Shown here in pieces: positions 7,046 to 14,703 of a DNA stretch of 21,382 nt. The notes below the pieces were generated by a model. The model worked only from the letters and a program-made list of their open reading frames with translations, did not search any database and was not told the origin of the DNA. Positions within the stretch are counted from its first letter, which is position 1. The number at the start of each line of letters is the position of its first letter. The DNA comes from Bacillota bacterium (GTDB taxonomy: Bacteria; Bacillota; Clostridia; Lachnospirales; Lachnospiraceae). The stretch covers positions 1 to 21,382 of the forward strand of contig JAEZJW010000008.1 in NCBI GenBank assembly GCA_023415595.1. Direction: 5' to 3'. The translations under genes and the position numbers were made by a program.

Positions 7046-8607
7046 TATTCCTGAGTAAGCTCATCATCCCATTCAGGATCCCAATAGATCTCACCCTGTA
7101 TCTGACCATCCGGATTCGTCCTGTTATCCTCCGTGGACTGGCTCTCAACTTCGTCCTCTGTCGGACTTTCAGTCGGTTCAGGTATCTGCTCCTCCGGTTT
7201 CCCTTCTGTATCCTTCGTTGTATCCTTAGGTTTATCCGGTTTCTTATCCTTCACAACCTTCGTACCGACTGTAATATATCTGGGCTCAGCTGCATAGGAG
7301 CTCTTATTGATCAGCGTTCTGCTTACTTCCTTATCATCCTCATAGACCACCTTATAAAGCTCCGCCTTATAGCCCGTATGAGCTGCCTGTGTTACCTTCT
7401 GATAGGTGGTAGGCTGGGTCGGGTCTTTTTCGATTACATCAGGGGGTGCAGGGGTCTCACTTAATACCACGGTTACGAATTCCACTCTTCGGTTCTTTGT
7501 ATCTCTGGTTTCATTTCCCCAGATCGTAAAGGTAATTCTTCTGTCCTTCGTATGAGCTTCAATCAGAATCGGTACATCTGTATTATTCTTAAATTTCAGA
7601 TCCTTGTAGGTTCCTGCAATCGCTGCATCCCTGGACAGATCCACATAACTGATGGTCATGGAATGGGGCTGCCGCTCTACAATCTCCAGCTCGGAGAACA
7701 GTACCGCATTATAAAGAGTCGTTGTCACCTGACAAGCACCGCCGCCGATGCTGTCAATGACCTTACCCTGCGAGTAAGCGCCTGCCTCATAATATCCGTT
7801 ATCCACCGTAAACGGCGTAAGGTATTCATAACCGGAGAAGACTTCTCCCGGATAAAGTACAGTATTATTAATCAGCCTTGCTCCGTTAGCCAGATTGGCT
7901 GCTCTGCCTTCTGCAGAACTGGTATATTCGGTCGTAAAGGTTCCCAGTACGGTATTGCACTTTTCTACGACATCCCTGGTATAGACGGGCAGATCCTCTG
8001 TCATCACTGCATCAACTACCAGATCCATGCGGTTCCAGCCGTTTAAGATAGCACTCTTAATGACATCGGCAGTGGCATTAATATCCACCTTGCTGCCTAC
8101 AATATGATCGGTATAGATAAAGTCTCCGTTCTTTCTGGATACGGTTGCATTCACCGGTTCAATATTATATGCACTGACCTCCGTCTCCAATAATGCCTTG
8201 AGACTGTTTTCATCAATTTTATAGGTGAGGGGGAACACGATGCTTCCCTGTTCGATATCCTTCAGGTCCTTGTAGCGTTTGATTAGATTCCCGGCTGTAC
8301 CCAGATCTAATGCCTGTCTGATATTATCATTCGGCTCATAGGTATAACCCAGATCACTTAAAGTCTTGAATACCGTATTCTCACCTACCATGATCGCAAT
8401 ACCCTTACTTCTTAAGTCACCGATAAAGCTGTCCACTGCATCTTCAGCCTCGTCCTCTGTCATACCGCTTACATCAACAGCATCTATGAATACACCTTTG
8501 GTAATTCTCTCATTTTCTTCTGCAGATGCATAATTAGCTTTCCCTTTCAAAGCCAGGAAAATCGATAATAATAGTATCGCGGATAAGTAAAATTTCCTCC
8601 TGCTCAT
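7045..8607 (-). CDS. VanW family protein with peptidoglycan-binding-like and G5 domains
   Basis: A 520-aa exported or membrane-anchored protein. Residues about 6-28 form a signal peptide or single membrane anchor. Residues about 35-200 look like the YoaR-type putative peptidoglycan-binding region. The VanW core (about 230-355) contains NTVLYPGEVFSGYEYL and SIGGGACQVTTTLYNAVL. A G5-like domain follows (about 385-455), then an acidic, proline- and threonine-rich tail to the end. The family is named after the vanB-type vancomycin cluster, but this architecture is common in clostridia and does not imply resistance. It probably acts in the cell wall. AAAAGGAGGATGAATA precedes the ATG, and it is coupled to the downstream AIR-synthase-like gene. 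Confidence 0.9.
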   Translation of the reverse strand: MSRRKFYLSAILLLSIFLALKGKANYASAEENERITKGVFIDAVDVSGMTEDEAEDAVDSFIGDLRSKGIAIMVGENTVFKTLSDLGYTYEPNDNIRQALDLGTAGNLIKRYKDLKDIEQGSIVFPLTYKIDENSLKALLETEVSAYNIEPVNATVSRKNGDFIYTDHIVGSKVDINATADVIKSAILNGWNRMDLVVDAVMTEDLPVYTRDVVEKCNTVLGTFTTEYTSSAEGRAANLANGARLINNTVLYPGEVFSGYEYLTPFTVDNGYYEAGAYSQGKVIDSIGGGACQVTTTLYNAVLFSELEIVERQPHSMTISYVDLSRDAAIAGTYKDLKFKNNTDVPILIEAHTKDRRITFTIWGNETRDTKNRRVEFVTVVLSETPAPPDVIEKDPTQPTTYQKVTQAAHTGYKAELYKVVYEDDKEVSRTLINKSSYAAEPRYITVGTKVVKDKKPDKPKDTTKDTEGKPEEQIPEPTESPTEDEVESQSTEDNRTNPDGQIQGEIYWDPEWDDELTQE

Positions 8608-8673
8608 TATTCATCCTCCTTTTACAGTTTGCACATGTTATTGCTTTTAGTGGTTTTTATGTAACTTCTTCCT

Positions 8674-8701
8674 ATTGTAACATAAAAGTCAGATTATTCA
8701 A
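8674..8701 (-). promoter_or_regulatory. Probable promoter of the vanW transcription unit
   Basis: On the minus strand, -35 TTGAAT (8696-8701), a 16-base spacer and an extended -10 TGTTACAAT, with TACAAT at 8674-8679. It lies about 65 bases before the vanW start. Confidence 0.6.
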
Positions 8702-8717
8702 GCAATTCTTTCGCCAA

Positions 8718-8746
8718 TTGACTTTTGTAATTCCATTATGTATAGT
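8718..8746 (+). promoter_or_regulatory. Plus-strand sigma-A promoter for the TPR-like gene
   Basis: -35 TTGACT (8718-8723), a 17-base spacer and -10 TATAGT (8741-8746). The start of transcription would be near 8753. The leader would be about 180 nt and fully antisense to the small-protein gene at 8778-8885. Confidence 0.65.
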
Positions 8747-8777
8747 TATAATAACCTATGTGGAATCAATCTTCCCG

Positions 8778-8885
8778 TTAGCTAAACAGGCTGAATGCGG
8801 TAGGAACTATCATGGCAAGTACTAATAAAATAACGATGATCGTTGAGATGATCCTCCTCGTTTTCTTGCTATGGAAATTGAACAT
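8778..8885 (-). CDS. Small single-pass membrane protein, 35 aa
   Basis: The reverse strand encodes 35 residues. They start MFNFHSKKTRR, with a positively charged N-terminus, continue with a hydrophobic segment (about residues 12-32, IISTIIVILLVLAMIVP...) and end FSLFS. A good ribosome binding site (GAGGTG, 8892-8897) sits 6-7 bases before the ATG. The charge layout predicts an N-in single membrane helix. Small proteins of this type occur in Clostridia, but I cannot name the family or its role. It is divergent from the TPR-like gene, whose leader is antisense to it. Confidence 0.7.
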   Translation of the reverse strand: MFNFHSKKTRRIISTIIVILLVLAMIVPTAFSLFS

Positions 8886-8933
8886 ATTTATCACCTCTTT
8901 TTCTTTAATATTATGGAAGGCTGTGTAAAACCT

Positions 8934-9545
8934 ATGAAGATACTCGTAAATTTCGGTGTCTTACTTATATTTGTTCTATGGCTTAATTATGAAATACGTA
9001 AAAACAACCGGCTGTCCAAGAAGGGCTCCGAGCTATTCTGGGGACGGGAGAATCAGGCCAATCTGACCCGTAATACTGAGATCTCTGATCTGGAATTCAT
9101 AACGATTCCTTTGGAAAGACTTCCGATGTCAGATCATACGGATGCAACCATCAATTCCTATCGTGATACCATCTTAAATCTTTCCTCGAAGAAAATCGTT
9201 AACCTGACAGGATTAACGAATACGGAGCTTAAATTGAAATACGGCGCTGCAAATATTAATCTTCTGTCCGAATATGATAATAATTATATCGTTCTCGTCA
9301 GTATCTTACAGAAATGGGGAGAGCGGCTTTATCATAATGGGAATTCAGAAGAAGCAGTAGCCGTTCTTGAATTTGGTGTTATGTGCCTTACGGATGTCAG
9401 AAAAACCTATTTACTTCTGGCCGGCATCTATGTGGAACAGCATACCCCCGAGAAGATAGATCCACTGTTGGAAATTCTTCCGTTCACCAGGATCGTCAGG
9501 AAAGATTCTCTGGCTGAAGCTTTGGTTAAACTAAAGAATACCTGA
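8934..9545 (+). CDS. Membrane-anchored TPR-like protein of unknown function
   Basis: A 203-aa protein that I do not recognise. Residues about 4-20 (LVNFGVLLIFVLWLNYEI) form an N-terminal membrane anchor, followed by a basic stretch (RKNNRLSKK) that suggests the rest is cytoplasmic. The C-terminal half is helical with TPR-like spacing: an ILQKWGERLYHNGNSEEAVAVLEFGV helix pair, then a second pair beginning RKTYLLLAGIYVEQ. It could be a scaffold or interaction protein. ATG at 8934 is chosen because it places the hydrophobic segment at the N-terminus. ATGs at 8913 and 8871 are in frame, but the latter would overlap the divergent small gene. The ribosome binding site (GGAAGG) is about 13 bases away, so the start is uncertain. 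Confidence 0.7.
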   Translation: MKILVNFGVLLIFVLWLNYEIRKNNRLSKKGSELFWGRENQANLTRNTEISDLEFITIPLERLPMSDHTDATINSYRDTILNLSSKKIVNLTGLTNTELKLKYGAANINLLSEYDNNYIVLVSILQKWGERLYHNGNSEEAVAVLEFGVMCLTDVRKTYLLLAGIYVEQHTPEKIDPLLEILPFTRIVRKDSLAEALVKLKNT

Positions 9546-9697
9546 ATGTTTATTATAACCTTCCGCTTTCCTGTTATTCCTTGTTGTGAGTTTTATATAT
9601 TTAATTATAACCAAAGATAAGTATATCTTTTCAATTGCTGTACTAGTATTTTATTCTATTTTACAGCATCAATCAAGTATTTTCAGACTATTCCTAT

Positions 9698-10390
9698 CTA
9701 ATTAAGTATTCTATGCTTATTAGACGATTTCTTATCTTCCATGGCTGCATATTTGCAATAATTTTTTAAAAAACATTCACTGCACTTTGGGCTTCTGGCG
9801 GTGCACAGGCTTCGTCCCAGGGTAATAATCTGAATATTGTATAAGATCCAATGCTCCTTCGGGAGAATTTTCATCAGATCGAATTCAATCTTAACCGGAT
9901 CCTCCTCCTTCGTAAAGCCCAGACGGTTGGAGATTCTCTTCACATGGGTATCCACCACAATGCTCTGTTCGTGATATATGTTTCCCCGGATCACATTCGC
10001 CGTCTTTCTTCCGACCCCAGCCAGGCTGGTCAGCTCCTCTATCTCCCTCGGTACCTCACCACGGTATTCGGTTAATAACCGGCTTGCACATTCTATGATA
10101 TTCTTCGCCTTATTTCTATAGAAGCCCGTGGAATGAATGTCCTTCTCCAGCTCCTCTATCCTGGCTCCTGCGAAGTCCTCCAGACTTGTATATTTACGGA
10201 ACAGCTTCGCAGTAACCTGGTTTACCCTCTCATCAGTACACTGGGCGCTTAGAATGGTTGCGATCAGGAGCTGCCAGGGTGTTTCATAATGTAAGAAGCA
10301 CCGGTAATCCGTTCCGTATTCCTGATCCAGGGCGTTGAGAATATTATGAATTCTCTCCTTCTCCTTAGCTGTCAGCCTTGTGTTTTTCAT
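9698..10390 (-). CDS. nth: Endonuclease III (DNA glycosylase/AP lyase)
   Basis: A 230-aa base-excision repair enzyme that removes oxidised pyrimidines and cleaves at the abasic site. The helix-hairpin-helix LAGVGRKTANVI carries the catalytic lysine K129, and D147 in VVDTHV is the catalytic aspartate. The iron-sulfur cluster loop has exact family spacing: C196-x6-C203-x2-C206-x5-C212. Length is slightly above the usual 210-220 because of a basic, lysine/serine-rich tail. AAAGGAATGAAAG precedes the ATG. It lies about 98 bases downstream of the radical SAM gene on the same strand, so they may be co-transcribed. It is convergent with the TPR-like gene. Confidence 0.95.
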   Translation of the reverse strand: MKNTRLTAKEKERIHNILNALDQEYGTDYRCFLHYETPWQLLIATILSAQCTDERVNQVTAKLFRKYTSLEDFAGARIEELEKDIHSTGFYRNKAKNIIECASRLLTEYRGEVPREIEELTSLAGVGRKTANVIRGNIYHEQSIVVDTHVKRISNRLGFTKEEDPVKIEFDLMKILPKEHWILYNIQIITLGRSLCTARSPKCSECFLKNYCKYAAMEDKKSSNKHRILN

Positions 10391-10488
10391 CTTTCATTCC
10401 TTTCCATAGGAATAGCAAGCCTCTCTTAATAAGAAAGCTCCTCTCCCTGTAATCCTCTGTTTCCTTCTGTTATAGATAACGGTATCGA

Positions 10489-12237
10489 TCATAAAATTGT
10501 TATTTCAGCGGAGTAGCTAATCGGATCCCTCCGGTCATATCGGAAGAGCAGGTCCATCTCCCTCTTCACCGGTTCTCCTCTTGCCGCAGATTCCATGACA
10601 TCATAAGTAAAATGCTCCATACGGAACGGCTCCTTACCCAGCTGCTGTTCTTCCCTGAGTTTATTGTAACGCTCCCGTTCCAGGGGCTCATTAGCGAAGT
10701 CCGGTCTGCTCTTAACATCCTCCCTCAGGTAGAGGTCCAGCAGAAGAATCTCCCGAAACAGCCTAAGATCATTCCGGCCACCATCCTCCACTCTTAATTC
10801 TAACACCTTCTCCCCGTAGAAATCCAGTAGAATCTCATACCTTTTTATTCTGGAATGGGAAAGGCGGTGATACCCCTTCTCTTCATAATATCCTGCTATT
10901 GCCCGATATAGTTCAAACGGTTCCTGATAGAGGTGATTCAGGTATTCCAGCGTGTACACGAACTGCCCGCTGTTATAATATATCTCCACCATTTCACAGA
11001 CACTCTTCAATGTAAGAACCTCACGGAAACTGAGAGCACCGGTATATAGCATTTCATAGGGTGGCAGCTCCCGGTACACGATACCGTAGTGCTCACTTTC
11101 CTCCTCCATCGGCGAACCCTTCAGAACCTTTAAGAAACCTAACTGCAACTGATCCGGTTTCAGTCGGTATACATCATTAAAGGATCCCTGAAAGGAGTTC
11201 AGATCCTCCTGAGAAAGTCCTGCAATCAGGTCAAGATGCAGGTGGATATTATGTCCTTCCCTGATTCGCGCCACATGCTCCGATAGCTTGGTGAAATCCA
11301 CCCTTCTTCGAATCGCAGCCATGGTATCCGGGTTCGTCGTCTGAACACCAATTTCCAGCTGAACCTGTCCGGGACGTAAGGTGGCAAGCAGATTTAACTC
11401 CTCTTCAGACAGGAGATCTGCGGTGATTTCAAAATGGAAGTTAGTCAGCCCGTTATCCCTCTCCTTCAGGAAGCCCCAGATCTCCATAGCACGCTGTCTG
11501 TTACAGTTAAAGGTTCGATCAACAAATTTAACCTGCGGTACCTTATGATCCAGAAAGAACTGAAGCTCCTTCTTCACAAGCACTGTACTGCGGTATCTCA
11601 CCCTCCGGTCTACAGAGGATAGGCAATAGCTGCAGGAATAGGGACAGCCCCTGCTGCTCTCATAATAAACGATTCTGTTCTTTAGCAGCTCCATATCCTC
11701 ATAGGGGAAAGGCAGCGCATCCATAGAGCCAGGTTCTCTGGCAGGTGTCTCTGTGATATTTGCTTCAGCTTTTGCTTCTGCAGGAGGAACCTCAAATCTT
11801 GCACTAGCTCTAAACACTATACCTTTTATATTCTCCAGGTCATTACGCTCACTCAGGTAATACTCCGTCAGCTCCAGGAAAGTCTGTTCCCCTTCTCCCA
11901 TGACGATCCCATCCACTGCCGGAAGGGAATTCAGCAGCTCCTTGGAGTGGTAAGAAACTTCCGGTCCACCCAGCCATAGAATTACATTATGCTGTACCTT
12001 CTTAAGCTCAGGTAATAGTTCTTTTATCAGGCCGATATTCCAGATATAGCAGGAGAAGGCAATCAGCTCAGCCTGTTCCAGATAGATGTCCCGAAGAATC
12101 TCTTCCCTGGAATTATTAATCGTGTATTCTTTTATGATGATATTCTCCCGGTACTGATCCGTATATGCCCGCAGGCTATATACTGCCGGATTCGAATGGA
12201 TATATTTTGCGTTTATTGCCACTAATAACAGCTTCAT
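10489..12237 (-). CDS. B12-binding domain radical SAM protein (DUF4080-type)
   Basis: A 582-aa protein. The N-terminal third (about 1-140) resembles a cobalamin-binding Rossmann domain (MKLLLVAINAKYIHSNPAVY; LIAFSCYIWNI; VILWLGGPEVSYHS). The radical SAM core starts at C198, with CPYSCSYC (C198, C202, C205) binding the [4Fe-4S] cluster and SAM. The C-terminal about 200 residues match the DUF4080 type found with this core. The family is widespread in anaerobes and its reaction is unknown; methylation or rearrangement chemistry is possible. ATG at 12237 is preferred, as GGAAGGA precedes it and the family starts MKLLL. A further in-frame ATG at 12279 has little ribosome binding site. Confidence 0.88.
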   Translation of the reverse strand: MKLLLVAINAKYIHSNPAVYSLRAYTDQYRENIIIKEYTINNSREEILRDIYLEQAELIAFSCYIWNIGLIKELLPELKKVQHNVILWLGGPEVSYHSKELLNSLPAVDGIVMGEGEQTFLELTEYYLSERNDLENIKGIVFRASARFEVPPAEAKAEANITETPAREPGSMDALPFPYEDMELLKNRIVYYESSRGCPYSCSYCLSSVDRRVRYRSTVLVKKELQFFLDHKVPQVKFVDRTFNCNRQRAMEIWGFLKERDNGLTNFHFEITADLLSEEELNLLATLRPGQVQLEIGVQTTNPDTMAAIRRRVDFTKLSEHVARIREGHNIHLHLDLIAGLSQEDLNSFQGSFNDVYRLKPDQLQLGFLKVLKGSPMEEESEHYGIVYRELPPYEMLYTGALSFREVLTLKSVCEMVEIYYNSGQFVYTLEYLNHLYQEPFELYRAIAGYYEEKGYHRLSHSRIKRYEILLDFYGEKVLELRVEDGGRNDLRLFREILLLDLYLREDVKSRPDFANEPLERERYNKLREEQQLGKEPFRMEHFTYDVMESAARGEPVKREMDLLFRYDRRDPISYSAEITIL

Positions 12238-12410
12238 TGCGTTTAGTTCCTTCCTGTTTGTAATACATGTAACTTTCATTTTATTACCTACGAAATATTT
12301 AGTTAGTATACTCTTATTATATTTTCTTCGTCAGGATAGCACAAGTATTAGAATCAAATAATAACTTAAGATTAGTTTCTATTCAGTATAATTCTTAGCA
12401 TCGCAGTATC

Positions 12411-12439
12411 TGGACAGAAAACTGCTCTTGTGTTATAGT
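12411..12439 (+). promoter_or_regulatory. Promoter of the DUF2156 gene
   Basis: -35 TGGACA (12411-12416), a 17-base spacer and extended -10 TGTTATAGT (TATAGT at 12434-12439). It lies about 38 bases before the start codon. Confidence 0.65.
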
Positions 12440-12476
12440 GAAGATTATTACTTAGGAATGTAACAGGAGGAAGGAT

Positions 12477-13364
12477 ATGTTATCGTTTGAACCAATCAAT
12501 GCGGATAACATCATGAAGGCAGCCGAGTATTTTAAATATAAAATAAGCCGTACCTCGGATTATACTGTAGGGGCCATGTATATGTGGCGCGACTTTTACA
12601 ATACCAGCTTTACCATCTTTGATGATATGATTCTATATAAAGTGAAGTTCTTAGGAAGAACTTCCTTTACTATACCGGTAGGAAGCGGATCCCTGGATAA
12701 GGCCATGGAGGCTCTGAGGGAGTACTGCAGGAAGGAGGAAATTCCTCTTTGGTTCTGTACCGTCCCGGAAGAAGGATTGTCCACCCTGGTGGATCAGTAT
12801 CATGGCACCATCCCCGGTACCCCGAGCCGTGACTGGGCTGATTACTTATACAACGCTGAGGATCTTGCCGAGATGGCAGGCCGCAAATTCAGCGGACAGC
12901 GTAACCACATCAATAAATTCAAGAAGCTTTATCCGAATTATCGCTATGAGAAGATCACACCGGATAATCTTCACAGGATAGTGGACTTTCTGATGGATTA
13001 TCAGGTACGCTTCGGTAAGGATAAGGACCTGGCCAAGGAAGAGCTGGACCGTTCCCTGGAGCTGCTGCCATATCTGGACAAATTCAAGCTTCCCGGCGGA
13101 TTTATCGAAGTAGACGGGACCATCGTAGCTATAGCAATCGGAGAAATCGTGAATGATACCATGTATTGTCATATCGAGAAAGCCAACCGGGAATATCCGG
13201 GTTCCTATCAGATGATCGTAAAGGAATTCTCCAAGAATACCATAACCCCGGAAATCAAATACATCAACAGGGAAGAGGATGTCGGAGATGAGGGTCTTCG
13301 CACCTCCAAGCTGTCGTACCATCCGATTCAGCTGTTGGATAAATACTGTGTCCTGGTTCCCTAA
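12477..13364 (+). CDS. DUF2156 / LPG-synthase C-terminal domain protein
   Basis: A 295-aa protein of the DUF2156 family, a double GNAT-like fold also found as the catalytic half of MprF lysyl-phosphatidylglycerol synthase. Typical features are the N-terminal TSDYTVGAMYMWRDFYN, the YLYNAEDLAEMAGRKFSGQR segment with KRNHINKF-like basic residues, and the C-terminal YINREEDVGDEGLRTSKLSY. There is no transmembrane flippase part, so it is a stand-alone soluble enzyme. It may transfer an aminoacyl group from aminoacyl-tRNA, but the acceptor is unknown. ACAGGAGGAAGGAT precedes the ATG. It is divergent from the radical SAM gene and ends at a strong terminator. Confidence 0.87.
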   Translation: MLSFEPINADNIMKAAEYFKYKISRTSDYTVGAMYMWRDFYNTSFTIFDDMILYKVKFLGRTSFTIPVGSGSLDKAMEALREYCRKEEIPLWFCTVPEEGLSTLVDQYHGTIPGTPSRDWADYLYNAEDLAEMAGRKFSGQRNHINKFKKLYPNYRYEKITPDNLHRIVDFLMDYQVRFGKDKDLAKEELDRSLELLPYLDKFKLPGGFIEVDGTIVAIAIGEIVNDTMYCHIEKANREYPGSYQMIVKEFSKNTITPEIKYINREEDVGDEGLRTSKLSYHPIQLLDKYCVLVP

Positions 13365-13385
13365 GGGTAATTAATCGCCTACAAT

Positions 13386-13457
13386 AAAGCCCGATACTTA
13401 CGTTACTGTGAAAAATAATAATTTTTCATAACGATAAGTACCGGGCTTTTTATTTTT
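13386..13457. terminator. Bidirectional rho-independent terminator
   Basis: AAAGCCCGATACTTACGTT (13386-13404) pairs with 13430-13449 (ending CCGGGCTTT) with small mismatches, and an inner AT hairpin fills the loop. T-runs follow on the plus strand, and A-runs on the left serve the minus strand. It separates the DUF2156 gene from the convergent membrane protein gene. Confidence 0.88.
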
Positions 13458-13459
13458 AC

Positions 13460-13888
13460 TTAAAATATTTTATATCGTGGTTTCTCCTCTCCCATCAGAT
13501 AATATCGTAGATAATCGTCCAGAAAGATAGCAAATAAGGAGATAAAAAACCATATATTCGTAAATAACAGGCAGACCTGGCCCATAATATTATAGGGAAG
13601 GTCGGAGTAATCCCATACATTAAGCTTCAGCCACACATTTACGATTAAACCTGTGATAAACTCAACCACAGTTATAATGACTGCTGAGATAGCCATCTGC
13701 CCGACCAGCGAAAAGTCCCAGGAGACCCGTTCATTCAATTCTCCGATCAGAATAAAGCAGATCCCTCCGGCAATAAACATAGAGATATGGGAGTAGCCTC
13801 TGGACAGGTTTTCTATCGCCCCGTAGGCAAATCCCCCGATCAGAAAAAGCAATAGGTATTTCAAGGTTTTGTTTGAAGCAATGAGCAT
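13460..13888 (-). CDS. Four-helix membrane protein (putative ABC-transporter type IV / CmpB family)
   Basis: A 142-aa integral membrane protein with about four hydrophobic segments (about residues 9-27, 35-50, 62-85 and 103-125). Family-like motifs are GGFAYGAIENLSRGYSHISM, GGICFILIGELNE, VEFITGLIVNVWLKLNVWDY and the polar end DDYLRYYLMGEE. It matches the family usually called putative ABC-transporter type IV, although no ATPase gene lies nearby and transport has not been shown by context. The ribosome binding site is GAAGGGAA about 10 bases before the ATG. It is a single gene that ends at the shared terminator. Confidence 0.8.
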   Translation of the reverse strand: MLIASNKTLKYLLLFLIGGFAYGAIENLSRGYSHISMFIAGGICFILIGELNERVSWDFSLVGQMAISAVIITVVEFITGLIVNVWLKLNVWDYSDLPYNIMGQVCLLFTNIWFFISLFAIFLDDYLRYYLMGEEKPRYKIF

Positions 13889-14206
13889 AGCTTAATCGTT
13901 CCCTTCTCTTCAGTCAAATATCAAAATGTCAAATAAAAACTTTCGGCCTAAAATTAAGTATACTCACAAAAACCTGAGAATATATCGGAAAACCATACCT
14001 TCCACAAACTACATCATCTGTAAAACTCCTGCCATAATAACATATTTCATCAAAACAAATTAATTTGATACCAATATATCCTCATACTTTATCTAGGGAA
14101 AAAACAATTCTTTTTAACTCTTTTTATTTTTCTGTCCTTTTTTAGATACATTAAATTAATGATAAGGTGAAAACCCATTAAATCATAATTTTCATACACA
14201 AAGCTA
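13889..14206. other. AT-rich intergenic region, no gene seen
   Basis: A very AT-rich leader region upstream of the membrane protein gene. Possible plus-strand promoter pieces toward element C are TTGATA (14065-14070) with a weak TTTATC 17 bases later, and a CATAAT -10-like hexamer at 14184-14189. Neither is convincing alone. Confidence 0.4.
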
Positions 14207-14420
14207 GCATGCCGTAATGAGATTTTGCCTTAATTGCTTAACCTCTCGCGGGAGCTGTGTTGTTGCCCACGGAGAAGTTATCCCTGGAACAATGCACCCG
14301 CCAGTGGCTGCCTGCTCTATATAGGCAGCACTGGTGCGTGAGGAAGGGGGAACTTTCTCCGGGGGTAATGATATTGCTCCCGCGAGTATATTGATCAGGT
14401 CGCAAAATCTCATAAGGCAC
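14207..14420 (+). ncRNA. Element C: long hairpin of about 210 nt, candidate structured RNA
   Basis: An almost continuous hairpin. Outer stem: TGCC 14210-14213 with GGCA 14416-14419, and ATGAGATTTTGC 14217-14228 with 14402-14413 (12 bp perfect). A bubble of about 16 and 15 nt follows. Next comes CTCGCGGGAGC 14245-14255 with 14376-14386 (11 bp perfect); a G-U-rich stretch 14257-14268 with 14363-14374; CGGAG-AAGTT 14270-14279 with 14351-14361; TCCCT 14281-14285 with 14345-14349; and an apical stem CCAGT-G-GCTGCCT with AGGCAGC-ACTGG (14301-14313, 14323-14334). About seven pairs are G-U if the plus strand is RNA and would be A-C mismatches on the minus strand, favouring plus-strand transcription. 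A T-run follows at 14434-14441. A 6S-like RNA or a palindromic mobile element are the main alternatives. Confidence 0.5.
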
Positions 14421-14451
14421 TCAACGTTGTAATATTTTTTTGATTAACGTA

Positions 14452-14480
14452 AAAAAGGACAGTTCGCACTGTCCTTTTTC
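14452..14480. terminator. Bidirectional terminator downstream of ftsH
   Basis: AAAAAGGACAGT, a TCGC loop and ACTGTCCTTTTT form a 12-bp perfect stem with A/T tracts on both sides. It can end the tilS-hpt-ftsH transcript (minus) and a plus-strand transcript from element C. Confidence 0.88.
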
Positions 14481-14703
14481 GGAGAAGGTATTTTTTTGTT
14501 ACTTATGGGGGTGTAGCAAAAACTATATAATGTATTGGGGTTTACATTGATAGTATAGCACGTACCTCAATATAAGTGTGCACAAACTTTACAAAATTAC
14601 GGCTACTTTTTCGGCAAAATATACAAAACGAAATTTTACACTTTTATACAGATTGCCCGCAGACTTCTTTCTGATTCGACTGCAGTAAGTTAAGGATTCA
14701 GAA

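Noticed and set aside
7045..8607. VanW as a sign of a vancomycin resistance cluster
   Set aside because: No vanH, vanA/B ligase, vanX or vanS/R lies nearby; VanW/G5 proteins are ordinary wall proteins in clostridia.
9637..9676. TGCTGTA / TACAGCA inverted repeat as a terminator between the TPR-like gene and nth
   Set aside because: Only 7 bp with a loop of about 19 nt and no T-run directly after it; too weak to call.
14204..14420. Two minus-strand frames of 60-69 codons, or a retron msr-msd region
   Set aside because: The frames follow the palindrome of element C. The outer inverted repeats resemble retron a1/a2, but no reverse transcriptase gene is present nearby.
14207..14420. T-box, cobalamin or SAM riboswitch upstream of the gene at 13888
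   Set aside because: None of the conserved core sequences of these riboswitches was found, and the element lies more than 300 bases from the gene, with G-U pairs favouring the opposite strand.
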